A DNA stretch of 64,000 bases from JAWKUK01 sp041398605. GTDB taxonomy: Bacteria > Planctomycetota > UBA1135 > GCA-002686595. Position numbers and translations under genes: made by a program. This document shows, piece after piece, positions 49,714 through 59,224 of the stretch (the first letter of the stretch is position 1; every line of letters begins with the position of its first letter). The DNA lies in NCBI GenBank assembly GCA_041398605.1, contig JAWKUK010000009.1, positions 248,001-312,000 of the forward strand, given 5' to 3'. The notes beneath the pieces were generated by a model. The model did not search any database, was not told the origin of the DNA, and saw only the letters and a list, made by a program, of their open reading frames with translations.

Positions 49714-51369
49714 ATGCTGACCCTTCATCTCTTTGCGGTAGCGGCGAGTTGCACTGCGGTCCCCGCCGCGTTCGGCCAGCGCGTCATCACGCTCGCCGAG
49801 GTCGGCGACCCGCTGCCGGGCGGCGGCGCGGTCACCGCGAGCGGCGCGCCGGAGGTCGATGTCGCGTCCGACGGCGCATGGGTGCTCCGGTGCGGCGATG
49901 GCCTGGGCGGCACGGCGCTGCTGCGCAGCGGCGCGCTCGTCTTGCGCACGGGCGACCCCCTGCCGGGCGCGAGCCATGTGACGTTCACTGGCGATGCGCA
50001 CAGCGTCATCCGACCTGGGGGCGCGCTCTGCTTCACCCACCCGACGGGCTCGACGCCGGCGGCGGGGATCTTCGCGCCCTCCTACGGCCTCTTCTGGGGC
50101 GGCCACCTGATCCTCGAGAGCCGCGTCGGCGCGACGGTGCCGAGCGCGCCGTTCCTGGCGCCCGTGACGATCGAGGGCCTCGCGCTGTGCGCGGTGGCGG
50201 ATGAAGGGCGGGTCCTCGTCGCGCTCTACCTCGTCGAAGCGGGGTCGGGCGCCGCGCACGAGGCGCTCGCCGTGCTCGACGTCGGCCCGAGCGGCCAGGT
50301 CGTCAGCTTCGACCTCGTCGGTTGGACCGGCGAGCCAGCGATGCCGGGGGTCGGGACGCCCCTGAACCAGCTGCTCGGGCGCGCGGAGCTCGACGAGGCG
50401 GGGAACGTCATCTGGCACGCGCGCGCCGCCGGCGTGGACCACCTGTTCGTCGGCAGCTGGCCGGTGTTCTCGGAGGGCGCGCCTGCGCCGTTGCCTGGCG
50501 TCCGTTGGGGACACCAGACGCGGCCGATCGCGTGCGACGCGGCGGGGCTCGGCTCCTGGGTCGCGCGCGCGATGCTGGAGACGGGCGAGGAGCTCCTGGT
50601 GCGCGGCGCGCCGGTGGCGCAGGTGGCGCGGCGCAACGGAGCGGCGCTCGCTGCAGCAGGCGGCGCGGCCGTGTGGTTCGCTGGCTTCGACGACGCGGCG
50701 TGGCTGACGCCGGACGGGCGGGTCCTGTGGCGCGGGACCTGGACGCCGAGCGGCCCCGGGAACACGGAGCCGCGCGACGGGTTGTTCCTCGACGATGAGC
50801 TGCTCTGCGCCACAGGTGACCAGACCGATCGTGGCGGGACGATCGTCGCGGTGCATCACATCGACCTCGCCCCAGGCGGCCGGTTCGTAGCGCTCGAAGC
50901 GCGGGTCCAGCCGCCCACGGGCGGCCCTGCGCGGCTCGCGTGGCTGCGCCTGGAGCTGCCGTTCGGTGAGCGCTTCGGGGTGGCATCCCTGTGTTCGACC
51001 GGCGCGCCAGGTCGCCTCACCGCCTACGGCACCGCGCGCGCGACGGCGAACGACCTAACCGTCACGGCGCGCGACCTGCCACGCGATGCGTACGGGGTGC
51101 TGCTCACCGCCCGCGGACGAGCGAGCTATCCGCTGCCTGGCGGGAGCCAAGGCGCGCTCCTGCTCGCGCCGCCACTGCACTTCTGGTCGGACCGCGTCGC
51201 GCGCGCCGACGCGCAGGGCCACCTGGAGGTCACGATCGACCTCACGCAGCCGCTGCTAGGCGCGCCGCCGACGGCCGGAGACACGTGGCACTTCCAGCTC
51301 TGGTTCCGCGACCGCAACCCGACGCCGACCACGAATACGACCAACGGAGTCACGGTCACGCTGGACTGA
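49714..51369 (+). CDS. secreted protein with NHL/HAF-like blades and shared C-terminal module
   Basis: A 551-residue exported protein. ATG 49714 is preferred over the TTG four codons upstream because it begins the signal peptide (MLTLHLFAVAASCTAVPAAFG). The N-terminal 400 residues resemble planctomycete proteins that repeat GDPLPG-type phrases (AEVGDPLPGGGAV, LRTGDPLPGASHV, FSEGAPAPLPGV), with strand-turn blades of a propeller. The C-terminal 125 residues are a shortened copy of the shared module (TANDLTVTARDLPRDAYGV, LPGGSQGALLLAPP, TWHFQLWFRD, TNGVTV). It has lost the LCLGG cysteine. The function is unknown. Confidence 0.85.
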   Translation: MLTLHLFAVAASCTAVPAAFGQRVITLAEVGDPLPGGGAVTASGAPEVDVASDGAWVLRCGDGLGGTALLRSGALVLRTGDPLPGASHVTFTGDAHSVIRPGGALCFTHPTGSTPAAGIFAPSYGLFWGGHLILESRVGATVPSAPFLAPVTIEGLALCAVADEGRVLVALYLVEAGSGAAHEALAVLDVGPSGQVVSFDLVGWTGEPAMPGVGTPLNQLLGRAELDEAGNVIWHARAAGVDHLFVGSWPVFSEGAPAPLPGVRWGHQTRPIACDAAGLGSWVARAMLETGEELLVRGAPVAQVARRNGAALAAAGGAAVWFAGFDDAAWLTPDGRVLWRGTWTPSGPGNTEPRDGLFLDDELLCATGDQTDRGGTIVAVHHIDLAPGGRFVALEARVQPPTGGPARLAWLRLELPFGERFGVASLCSTGAPGRLTAYGTARATANDLTVTARDLPRDAYGVLLTARGRASYPLPGGSQGALLLAPPLHFWSDRVARADAQGHLEVTIDLTQPLLGAPPTAGDTWHFQLWFRDRNPTPTTNTTNGVTVTLD

Positions 51370-51477
51370 GGCTCGCCTCGCGCCCGTGAGCGGGCGCGGT
51401 CGTCAGGGAGTGTGCTCACCGGCGTGCCCGGGGACCTATCATGCTCGGCCTTCACACGGCCCTGAACGACCTCGCCC

Positions 51478-52200
51478 TTGAGTCACCCTGACCACGCCAC
51501 GTCCGCCGGAAGGCCGCCTCTGCGCGACGTCCTGCTCCCCTTCGCAGCCTCGCTCGCGTGCATCGGGGCCCTCTACACGGGCGACCTGGACACGCAGCTG
51601 ACGGCGCGCTTCTTCGACGAGGCGCGCGGCGTTTGGCCCTTCCGCGACCGCGGGACCTGGCCGACGTGGATCCACCGCGGCGTGACAGACCTGGTGTTCC
51701 TGACCGCGCTCAGCGCGCTGGTCGTCGCCGTGCGGCAGCGCTTCAAGCGCGCGGACCCCGTCCTCGCGGCGCGCGCGACGCTCCTGGTCGCGACCATCGC
51801 AAGCACGACGCTGATCGTCGCGCTCCTCAAGTCCGTCAGCCCCGACCCGAGCCCCTGGGACGCGACGACGTTCGGCGGGGCGATCACACACGGGAAGCTG
51901 TTCCAGAGCAGCGTGCCGCCGGGGCACACCGGCCACGCCTCGCCGGGCGCGCACGCCAGCGGCGTCTTTGCGCTGATGGCGCTCTACTATTGCTGGTGCG
52001 AGGCCCACCTCACGCGCGCGCGGATCGCCCTCGTCGCCGCCTGGCTCGCGGGCTCAGCGGCAGGCGTGAACCAAGTGCTGCGCGGCGCGCACTATCCGTC
52101 GCACAACTATTGGAGCGCGTTGCTCGCCTGGGCGATCGCGACGACGCTGTACTTCACGCTGTTCCGCGGCAAGCTTGGCGCGCGCGACACACCGCGCTGA
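51478..52200 (+). CDS. PAP2-superfamily membrane phosphatase (COG3907-like)
   Basis: The 240-residue protein begins at a TTG (51478), the only good start before the first helix. It resembles membrane-associated PAP2 enzymes, with YTGDLDTQLTARFFDEARG and WPFRDRGTWP near the N-terminus, then an altered first motif (LLKSVSPDPSPWD), a PGAHASGVFAL stretch near 160 in place of the usual PAGHAS, and GVNQVLRGAHYPSHNYWSAL near 205. The catalytic histidines are present, but the Gly before His is replaced by Ala. Such enzymes dephosphorylate lipid-linked phosphates in the envelope, for example lipid A. Its stop directly abuts a 17-base tandem repeat. Confidence 0.8.
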   Translation: MSHPDHATSAGRPPLRDVLLPFAASLACIGALYTGDLDTQLTARFFDEARGVWPFRDRGTWPTWIHRGVTDLVFLTALSALVVAVRQRFKRADPVLAARATLLVATIASTTLIVALLKSVSPDPSPWDATTFGGAITHGKLFQSSVPPGHTGHASPGAHASGVFALMALYYCWCEAHLTRARIALVAAWLAGSAAGVNQVLRGAHYPSHNYWSALLAWAIATTLYFTLFRGKLGARDTPR

Positions 52201-52201
52201 G

Positions 52202-52269
52202 GGTCGCGCGGGCCACATGGTCGCGCAGGCCACATGGTCGCGCAGGCCACATGGTCGCGCGGGCCAAAT
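52202..52269. repeat. 17-bp tandem repeat, four units, abutting a stop codon
   Basis: Four units of GGTCGCGCAGGCCACAT, with one to two changes, begin two bases after the PAP2 stop and end 12 bases before the stop of the convergent glycosyltransferase gene. Confidence 0.95.
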
Positions 52270-52281
52270 GACGGACCCCGC

Positions 52282-53169
52282 TCAGCGCGCCACTTTGGAG
52301 CGGAACTGCGGGTCAGCGCCCGGTCCGTCCGCCGCGCCGACGAGCTGCTTCGCCTTCGAGCCGAGCATGCGCAGCCGCAAGCGCCAGCCGCGCAGCCAGC
52401 GCGGGTCGGTCGGCGCAGCCTGAACCATGTACGCGTTCCAGCGCACGCGCTCTTCCCAAACCGCGAGCGTCGTCACGCCGTCGCGTAGCGCCGAGAGCGG
52501 CGCGTGCGCCGCCATGTCCGCGTCCACCTTCAACAGCGTATTGGGCGAGCGCGGGTCGTCCATGTGATCCTCGTAGAGGAACGGGTAGACGAAGCCATTG
52601 ATCCAGCCAGCCTCAGCGATGCGGTTGCAATACTTGGTGAAACACGGGTCGACCTCGGGCAAGAGCCCGCGCTGCTCGACACAAACGCGCTTCATGAGGT
52701 AGCCGCTGCCCTGCAGCCAGCAGTTGACCAGCAGCCTGTGCCCGCCTTTGAACTCACGGATCTTCTTCTCCGCGAGGTGCGGGACGAAGTCCTCAGGCTG
52801 GAAGCGCCAACACCCGATCACGCCGAACTCCGGGTTCGCGGCGTGGGCCTCGCGCAGGTGCTGGATCCAGCCGTCCGGCAAGAGGCAGTCGTCGTCCACC
52901 TTCGACACGAACGCGCCCTGCGCCTCGCGCCAGATCCAGTTCGTCGGGCCCTTGAGCCGCTGGTTCTCCAGGCTGTGGTGGAACTTGTGGACGCGCGGGT
53001 GGTCCGCGAACGAGCGCGCGACCTCTAGCGTCTCGGCGTCATCGCCGTTGTGCCACAGCCAGACGCGGGTGCGGTCGTCCGCCTGGGAGAGGAGGCGCTC
53101 CAACGACATCCGCGCATAACGCGGGCGCCGGTGGGTGATCATGAGGACATCGACGTCGTCGCGGATCAT
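52282..53169 (-). CDS. glycosyltransferase family 2
   Basis: The 295-residue cytoplasmic enzyme has a GT-A fold: VDVLMITHRRPRYARMSLER near the N-terminus, the nucleotide region VWLWHNGDD, and the metal-binding VSKVDDDCLLPDGW near 90 (D-D-D). The acceptor region includes GCWRFQPEDFVPHL and YEDHMDDPRSP. Family 2 enzymes transfer sugars in surface polysaccharide or glycoprotein synthesis; the donor is unknown. The start at 53169 omits a non-protein-like upstream extension. It is divergent from the sialate O-acetylesterase gene with a 116-base gap. Confidence 0.86.
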   Translation of the reverse strand: MIRDDVDVLMITHRRPRYARMSLERLLSQADDRTRVWLWHNGDDAETLEVARSFADHPRVHKFHHSLENQRLKGPTNWIWREAQGAFVSKVDDDCLLPDGWIQHLREAHAANPEFGVIGCWRFQPEDFVPHLAEKKIREFKGGHRLLVNCWLQGSGYLMKRVCVEQRGLLPEVDPCFTKYCNRIAEAGWINGFVYPFLYEDHMDDPRSPNTLLKVDADMAAHAPLSALRDGVTTLAVWEERVRWNAYMVQAAPTDPRWLRGWRLRLRMLGSKAKQLVGAADGPGADPQFRSKVAR

Positions 53170-53285
53170 GGTGTATGGCTCGGGCGGCTCGCCCCTGCCG
53201 CATGGATCGGCACGCGCAGCGCCCGATCCGGAATGGAACCCCGGCAAGGGCGCCCCTGTCCACTTACAGTGTGGCGAGAATCGCG

Positions 53286-55265
53286 ATGAAGATCCCCCAC
53301 GCTCTCTCCCGTCTCGCGCTGACCGCGCTCACCCTCGCCCCCAGCGCCGCCGCAGAGCTCACGCTGCCCGCCATCCTGCGTGACGGGGTCGTGCTGCCGC
53401 GCGAACGCTCCGTCCCACTGTGGGGCTCGGCGACGCCGGGCTTCCCTGTCTCGATCCGGCCCAGCTGGTCCGCAGACGCCATGACCGTGATCGCCGACCG
53501 CGACGGGCGCTGGCGCGCCGACGTTCAGACGGACGTCGCGGGCGGGCCGCACACGATCGCGTTTGCGTCGCCGGACGGCTCGCTCGAGGTCAAGGACGTC
53601 CTGTTCGGCGAGGTCTGGCTGTGCTCCGGTCAATCGAACATGGAGTGGACGCTCGGCGGCGCGCTCGACGCCTATCAGCAGAGCCCGGCGTACTCCGCTG
53701 CGCTCGGCGCCGCCACGTCACCGCGCGTGCGGCTCTTCGAGGTCCCGAAGCGCGTCAGCATGGAGCCCCAAGCGGACTGCGCGGGAAGCTGGCGCGCTTG
53801 CACACCAGCGAGCGCCATGGGCTTCAGCGCCGTCGCGTACTTCTTCGCTCGGGAGCTCGAGGCGAAGCTCGACGTGCCGATCGGCCTCGTCGGTTCGTAT
53901 TGGGGCGGGACGCCGGTCGAAGCTTGGGTCAGCGCGCCGAGGATCGGCGGCTTTGAACGACACAAGGCGGCCCTCGAGGCGTTGCGCACCTGGGACGCCT
54001 CCGATGCTGCCGCGAAAGCGGTGGAGGCCAGCGCGCGCTGGTGGGACGCGACGCTCGCGCGCACGCCCGGCAGCGAGCGGTTCGCGGACGCCGCGTTCGA
54101 CGATTCGGCTTGGACCGAGGTCGAGGTCCCAGGCCACTGGGAGGGCGGGCCGCTCGGGAACATCGACGGCGTCGTGTGGCACCGACACGTCGTCGACGTC
54201 CCCGCCGGCCTCGCGGGCCGCGCGCTCGCGCTGTCCCTCGGGCCCATCGACGACGACGAGCTGACGCTCTGGAACGGCGCGCGCATCGGCGCGACGGGCG
54301 GCTGGACGGTCGACCGGAACTACACGGTGCCCGGCGAGCTCGTCTACCCAGGTCGCAACGTGATCACAGTCGCGGTGCACGACAGCGGCGGCGCCGGCGG
54401 CTTCCACGGGGCCGCCAGCGCCATGACGGCGCGACCGGCGGACGGCGAGGTGCCGGTGCTCTCGCTCGCGGGGACCTGGCGCGCGCTGGCCGTGGCCGCG
54501 ACGGGGGCCGCGTATCCGCGGCCGCCCGCGATCTCCGCTTCGACGCCGAGCGCGCTCTTCAACGGCATGATCGCGCCCGTGCAGCCGTTCCGCTTCTCAG
54601 GCGTGATCTGGTACCAGGGTGAATCGAACCGCTATGACCCGGTGCTCTATCGCGACACGTTCCAGGCCCTCATCCAAGACTGGCGCGCGGGCTTCGCGAC
54701 GCCGGAGCTGCCGTTCCTCTGGGCGCAGATCGCGCCCTTCGGGTACCGCGAGGGCGCCCCTGGCGCGCACCGCACCGCGCTGCTCCGCGAGGCGCAGGAC
54801 CGCGCGCTCGCGCTGCCGCACACCGGCCAAGCGATCTTGACCGACATCGGCGACGTCGACGACATTCACCCGCTGAACAAGTGGACGGTCGGTAAGCGGC
54901 TCGCGCGCCAAGCGCTCGCGCGCGTGTACGGGCAGGACCTCGACGCGGACGGCCCGCGCTATGCGAGCCATGAGGTCGAGGGCGGCGCCGTGCGCGTGCG
55001 CTACTCGCACGCGGCGACCGGCCTCGTCGCGAGCCAGGACGCACTCACCTGGTTCTACGTCGCCGGCGCAGACAGGCGCTTCGTCGCTGCGAGCGCGCGG
55101 ATCGACGGCGACTCGGTGCTCGTGTCGAGCTCCGAAGTGACGGCGCCGGTCGCCGTGCGCTTCGCTTGGTCGGACATCGCCGAGCCGAACCTGTTCGACG
55201 CGGACGGCCTGCCCGCGGCGCCGTTCCGCACCGACGACTGGGACGACGTCGTGATCGACGGCTGA
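53286..55265 (+). CDS. sialate O-acetylesterase family protein
   Basis: A 659-residue exported esterase with a signal peptide (LSRLALTALTLAPSAAA). The SGNH-like catalytic parts are split. The nucleophile block CSGQSNMEW is near residue 115 and a second block GVIWYQGESNRYD near 440. The Asp/His pair lies in DIGDVDDIHPLNKW near 520. Between 240 and 400 lies an inserted jelly-roll galactose-binding-like domain (TLWNGARIGATGGWTVDRNY, NVITVAVHDSGGAGGFHG). Family enzymes remove acetyl groups from sialic acid or from plant and algal polysaccharides; for a marine-type planctomycete the latter seems likely. It is followed after 83 bases by an acyltransferase gene on the same strand. Confidence 0.92.
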   Translation: MKIPHALSRLALTALTLAPSAAAELTLPAILRDGVVLPRERSVPLWGSATPGFPVSIRPSWSADAMTVIADRDGRWRADVQTDVAGGPHTIAFASPDGSLEVKDVLFGEVWLCSGQSNMEWTLGGALDAYQQSPAYSAALGAATSPRVRLFEVPKRVSMEPQADCAGSWRACTPASAMGFSAVAYFFARELEAKLDVPIGLVGSYWGGTPVEAWVSAPRIGGFERHKAALEALRTWDASDAAAKAVEASARWWDATLARTPGSERFADAAFDDSAWTEVEVPGHWEGGPLGNIDGVVWHRHVVDVPAGLAGRALALSLGPIDDDELTLWNGARIGATGGWTVDRNYTVPGELVYPGRNVITVAVHDSGGAGGFHGAASAMTARPADGEVPVLSLAGTWRALAVAATGAAYPRPPAISASTPSALFNGMIAPVQPFRFSGVIWYQGESNRYDPVLYRDTFQALIQDWRAGFATPELPFLWAQIAPFGYREGAPGAHRTALLREAQDRALALPHTGQAILTDIGDVDDIHPLNKWTVGKRLARQALARVYGQDLDADGPRYASHEVEGGAVRVRYSHAATGLVASQDALTWFYVAGADRRFVAASARIDGDSVLVSSSEVTAPVAVRFAWSDIAEPNLFDADGLPAAPFRTDDWDDVVIDG

Positions 55266-55348
55266 GCGCCAGCGGCAGCTTGGAGGCCACGCACGGGGCG
55301 CGAACGGCTCCTGCGTGGCGCACCCGTTCGCTGCGCAGGAGCGACACG

Positions 55349-56464
55349 ATGAGCGAGCGCCGCCACGCGGACTACCGCGCCACGCGCGTGTTCGGCTCGC
55401 TCGACGGGCTACGCGCGCTCGCAGTCATCGCCGTCGTATGGCACCACTCGCCGGCGGGCCGCGGCTTCGGGGATTGGCCCGCGACGTGGCGCGGGTACCT
55501 CGGCGTCGACCTCTTCTTCGTGATCAGCGGCTTCCTGATCACGACGCTGCTCCTGCGCGAGGGCGAACGCAACGGCCGCATCGCCGTCGGCGCGTTCTTC
55601 GCGCGGCGGGCGCTGCGGATCTTCCCGCTGTACTTCGCGGTGCTCGGCGGGCTCGCGCTCGCGCTCGGCGTCGTGTGGCCGAATGCGGCGATGGCCGCGC
55701 CGTTCTTCGCGGACCTCCCGTGGTACGCGTCCTACACCTCGAACTGGATGCACGCCGGGACGTTCTTGGTCATCACGTGGTCGCTCGCGGCCGAGGAGCA
55801 GTTCTACCTCGCGTGGGCGCCGTTGATGCAGACGCTGGGCGAACGCGCGCGCTTCGTCGCGTGGGCCGCGCTCGCAGCGAGCGTCGCGGCGACCGCTGGG
55901 CTCTTCGACGGTCCGCTCGCCTGGGCGCTCGGGCCGAGGTTCCGCGAGCTCGACATGGTGCAGGCGACGTTCGCGCCCTTGGCGCTCGGATGCCTGGCGG
56001 CCTTTAGCCTGCACCGCGCAGCGACGTTTGCTCGCGCCGCGCGCGTCCTCGGGTCGCGCGCGGCCGCGCCGGTCGCTGCGCTCGTCACGATCGCGGTCGC
56101 GAGCGCGCCCGAGGTCGAGCCCCTGCGCTACGCCCGGGGCGCCGTGCAGCTCACGTTGACCGCGCTCGTCGTAGCGTGCGTCCTCCGCGAGGACCATGGG
56201 CTGGCCCGCGCGCTCCGCCTGCGGCCGCTCGCGCGGCTGGGCGTGGTGAGCTACGGGGTCTACCTGCTCCACATGTTGACGCTGCAAGGGACGCGCCCGC
56301 TCTGCGCGTCCCTGCAGGTCACAGACGCCGTGCGCCCATGGCTCTTGTTCGCGCTGAACGGCGCCGCCGCGTGGGCCGCGGCGGAGGTCTCGTACCGCGC
56401 CCTCGAGCGCCCTTGCCTGCGCCTCAAAGCGCGCTTCACTCCGCGCGGCGCGGCCCACGTGTGA
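55349..56464 (+). CDS. acyltransferase 3 family membrane protein
   Basis: The 371-residue protein has the acyltransferase 3 signature near its N-terminus, FGSLDGLRALAVIAVVWHH, with the catalytic His in WHHS, then GVDLFFVISGFLITTLLLRE and ARRALRIFPLYF. ITWSLAAEEQFYLAW follows near 155. About ten hydrophobic segments are visible. These enzymes O-acetylate sugars of peptidoglycan, LPS or exopolysaccharide. The start at 55349 is used because residues upstream are Arg-rich shadow. It shares its strand with the acetylesterase before it, an apparent add/remove pair for acetyl groups, though a common transcript is not proven. Confidence 0.92.
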   Translation: MSERRHADYRATRVFGSLDGLRALAVIAVVWHHSPAGRGFGDWPATWRGYLGVDLFFVISGFLITTLLLREGERNGRIAVGAFFARRALRIFPLYFAVLGGLALALGVVWPNAAMAAPFFADLPWYASYTSNWMHAGTFLVITWSLAAEEQFYLAWAPLMQTLGERARFVAWAALAASVAATAGLFDGPLAWALGPRFRELDMVQATFAPLALGCLAAFSLHRAATFARAARVLGSRAAAPVAALVTIAVASAPEVEPLRYARGAVQLTLTALVVACVLREDHGLARALRLRPLARLGVVSYGVYLLHMLTLQGTRPLCASLQVTDAVRPWLLFALNGAAAWAAAEVSYRALERPCLRLKARFTPRGAAHV

Positions 56465-56488
56465 GCGAGGGTCGAGCCCAGCGCCCGA

Positions 56489-57712
56489 TCAGCGGAAGCG
56501 CTTCGGCGACAGGAAGTCGACGTCGAACGCGCTGACGGGCTCGCCAAGGATCATTTGGGTCAGGCCCTCGCCGATGCTCGGCGCGAGCTGGAAGTCGTTG
56601 CCGGAGAAGCCTGCGACGACCCACAGGCCCGGGACCTCATCGACCGCGCCGACGATCGGGCGATTGTCGGGTGTCAACGTGATCCATGACGCGTGGCCGC
56701 CCTTCTGGCCGTGGTCGCGGTACATCGGCATCCGCCCGACCAGGTCATCGCGGAGCGCGCCATCGAAGGCGGGGTCCTCCTTGTCGTCGATGGCCTCGGC
56801 GCGGTCCAGAATGGCCTTCGCGTCGAAGGAGAGGCGCCCGACCCGTGTCCGATGCGCCGCGGGCTCGCAGCGCGCGATGAAGTCACGGCCGTGGTCGATC
56901 ACGACGGGGTGCGCAGCAGGCATCGTGTCGAGGGGGTCTGGCTGGAACCTCATCTCCATCTCGTTGTCACCCTCGAGCGCGTCCTGGTCGAGCTGCGCCG
57001 AAGCCGAGGGCATCTCGTAGAAGTTCTCGCGCACGCGCACGACCCGCAACGGCCAGTTCACGCCGAGCCCAGAGAGGAGCTGCGGCGTCCACGGCCCGAC
57101 GGTCAGGACCACGTGCGGCGCGCGCACCTCGCCCTCGCTCGTGCGGACGCCGACGGCGCGGCCGCCCTCGACGATCAGCTCCGGCGCGCCCTGCCCGACG
57201 CGGGTCACTGCGCCGCGGTCGCGCGCGAGCGTCGCCAGCGTGCCGATCGTGCGCCGAGCGTCGATGTAGCCGCCCTGCCGCTCGAACGCGCCGAGCGCGT
57301 CGTCCTCGACCTCGATGCCGGGACAGAGCGCGCGCAGCTCCGCGGCATCGACGATCCGCACATCGATCCCGAGCGTGCGCTGCATCTCGACGTCCGCTCG
57401 GAACGCCTCGCGGCGGGCCGCTTCGCGGTCGGAGATGACGAGCACGCCCGTGCGCTGGTAGCCGACGCTGCGCCCCGTCGCGGACTTGATGCCGGCGTAG
57501 ACCTTCAGGGCATCACGCGCCATGCCGGCGAGCGCGCGCTCGGAGTACCCCTGGTGGATCACCGCGCCGGCGCGGCCCGACGACCCGGAGCCGAGCCCGT
57601 CCTTCTCAACGAGGACGACTGGGCCCGTGAGCGGGTCACACTTGGCCGCCGCGTGGAACGCCACCGAGGTGCCCATAGCGCCCCCGCCGATGATCAGGAT
57701 CTTCGCATTCAT
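56489..57712 (-). CDS. FAD-dependent oxidoreductase (DAO / glycine oxidase family)
   Basis: The 407-residue flavoenzyme opens with the FAD-binding Rossmann motif ILIIGGGAMGTSVAFH, then LVEKDGLGSGSSGRAGAVIHQGY, placing it in the D-amino-acid oxidase / sarcosine oxidase superfamily. The C-terminal flavin contact is PIVGAVDEVPGLWVVAGFSG, with NDFQLAPSIGEGL after it. It would oxidise an amine or amino acid (glycine, sarcosine, dimethylglycine or a 2-hydroxyacid); the residues deciding this are not conclusive. No signal peptide is present. It converges on the acyltransferase gene with a 24-base gap. Confidence 0.9.
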   Translation of the reverse strand: MNAKILIIGGGAMGTSVAFHAAAKCDPLTGPVVLVEKDGLGSGSSGRAGAVIHQGYSERALAGMARDALKVYAGIKSATGRSVGYQRTGVLVISDREAARREAFRADVEMQRTLGIDVRIVDAAELRALCPGIEVEDDALGAFERQGGYIDARRTIGTLATLARDRGAVTRVGQGAPELIVEGGRAVGVRTSEGEVRAPHVVLTVGPWTPQLLSGLGVNWPLRVVRVRENFYEMPSASAQLDQDALEGDNEMEMRFQPDPLDTMPAAHPVVIDHGRDFIARCEPAAHRTRVGRLSFDAKAILDRAEAIDDKEDPAFDGALRDDLVGRMPMYRDHGQKGGHASWITLTPDNRPIVGAVDEVPGLWVVAGFSGNDFQLAPSIGEGLTQMILGEPVSAFDVDFLSPKRFR

Positions 57713-58055
57713 GGATGTCGATGCGCCCGCAGGCGAACGCGCATCCTACCGGACGGACTCGGCAGGCTCCGAGCGCCGATCCGGGTCCGCCTCCAGGTCG
57801 ACCCCGAGCCCTTGGGGCCCCCTACAGGCCCAGCCCACACCCGGGGCGCGGACCGGGGCGGGCTGGTGGCGAGCGGAAGAGGGGTGACCGCTCGCGTTCC
57901 TGGGACGTCGGGCCGCAGCTCGCTGCGCGCCCGCCGACTGATTCCTTGTGTGCCGGGTGAGTCCGCAGGTGCCCGGGGCCACGGGGCAAGCAATTCGAGA
58001 ATCCTGCGGCGCTGGAGCCCATGATCGGGCGCCCAGGCGCAAGAATCCTCGACCC
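57713..58055. other. intergenic stretch between the oxidoreductase and ispG
   Basis: About 340 bases between two divergent genes. It should hold both promoters, but no clear -35/-10 elements were recognised. Longer frames across it have shadow-like composition. No repeats or RNA structures were noticed. Confidence 0.5.
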
Positions 58056-59195
58056 ATGTTGCCCGCACGACGCACGCGCAAGATCCATGTCGGCCCGCTC
58101 GCCATCGGCGGCGACGCCCCCATCGCCGTCCAAAGCATGGCGGCGACCCGCACCCAGGACATCGAGGCCACCCGGCGCCAGATCCAGCGGATCCAGGACG
58201 CGGGCGCGGACCTGGTGCGGGTCGCGGTCGACTCCAAGAAGGACGTCGAGGCGCTCGCCGAGGTCGTCAAGGTCGCGCGCATCCCGGTCTCGATCGACCT
58301 GCAGGAGAACTATCGCCTCGCAGAGCTCGTCGCCCCGTTTGTCCAGAAGGTGCGCTACAACCCCGGGCACCTGCACCACCACGAGCGCGAGAAGCCGATC
58401 ATCGAGAAGGTCGCGTGGCTCGCGGAGACCGCGCGGAAGCACGGCATCGCGCTGCGCGTCGGCGTCAACGCCGGCTCGATCGCGCCGGACTACAAGGAGC
58501 GCTTCCCCGATGACCACGTCGCTGCGATCGTCGCGTGCGCGGTCGATCACTGCGGGCACCTCGACGCGCTCGGCTTCCACGACTACGTCGTGTCGATCAA
58601 GGACTCCGACCCGAGGCTCGTCATCGACGCGAACACGCGCTTCGCAGAGGCGCGGCCCGACGTCCCGATCCACCTCGGCGTCACCGAGGCGGGCATGCCT
58701 CCCGACGGCATCATCAAGACGCGGATCGCCTTCGAGCAGCTGCTCGCGCGTGGCATCGGCGACACACTGCGCGTGTCCTTGACGGTCCCCTTCGACGACA
58801 AAGGACGCGAGATCGAGGTCGGGCGGCAGATTCTGGACGACGTCGCCAATGGGCGCTTCCGGTCCGTCCCGCCGAACTTCTTCGACGGCCTCAACATCAT
58901 CGCGTGCCCGTCGTGCAGCCGCGTCGAGAACGAGCGCTTCATCGAGCTCGCCGAAGAGGTCAAGCGCACGACCGAGTTCGCGAAGCAGCACGACCTGACG
59001 ATCGCCGTCATGGGCTGTCGCGTCAACGGCCCGGGCGAGACGGACGACGCGGACCTGGGCCTCTGGTGCGGACCGACGACGGTCAACCTGAAGCGCGGTG
59101 AAGCGCTCGTCGGAAACTACTCGTACGATGAGGTCCTGGTCGCGCTGCGCCGCGAGCTCGACGAGCTCATCGCGGCGCAGCGCTCAACGACGTAG
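58056..59195 (+). CDS. ispG: 4-hydroxy-3-methylbut-2-enyl diphosphate synthase
   Basis: This 379-residue 4Fe-4S enzyme (GcpE) carries out the penultimate step of the MEP isoprenoid pathway. The family landmarks are VQSMAATRTQDIEAT near the start, DLVRVAVDSKKDV, KVRYNPGH near 108 and GVNAGS near 140. The C-terminal cluster cysteines are in ACPSCSRVENE and AVMGCRVNGPGE, with the conserved Glu of GPGE. Length and motif order match bacterial single-domain IspG. The start at 58056 is the Met right before the conserved KIHVGPLAIGGDAPI strand. The gene is alone; no other MEP genes are in the window. Confidence 0.97.
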   Translation: MLPARRTRKIHVGPLAIGGDAPIAVQSMAATRTQDIEATRRQIQRIQDAGADLVRVAVDSKKDVEALAEVVKVARIPVSIDLQENYRLAELVAPFVQKVRYNPGHLHHHEREKPIIEKVAWLAETARKHGIALRVGVNAGSIAPDYKERFPDDHVAAIVACAVDHCGHLDALGFHDYVVSIKDSDPRLVIDANTRFAEARPDVPIHLGVTEAGMPPDGIIKTRIAFEQLLARGIGDTLRVSLTVPFDDKGREIEVGRQILDDVANGRFRSVPPNFFDGLNIIACPSCSRVENERFIELAEEVKRTTEFAKQHDLTIAVMGCRVNGPGETDDADLGLWCGPTTVNLKRGEALVGNYSYDEVLVALRRELDELIAAQRSTT

Positions 59196-59224
59196 CGATC
59201 AACGGGGCAGCGCTGACCTGCTAC

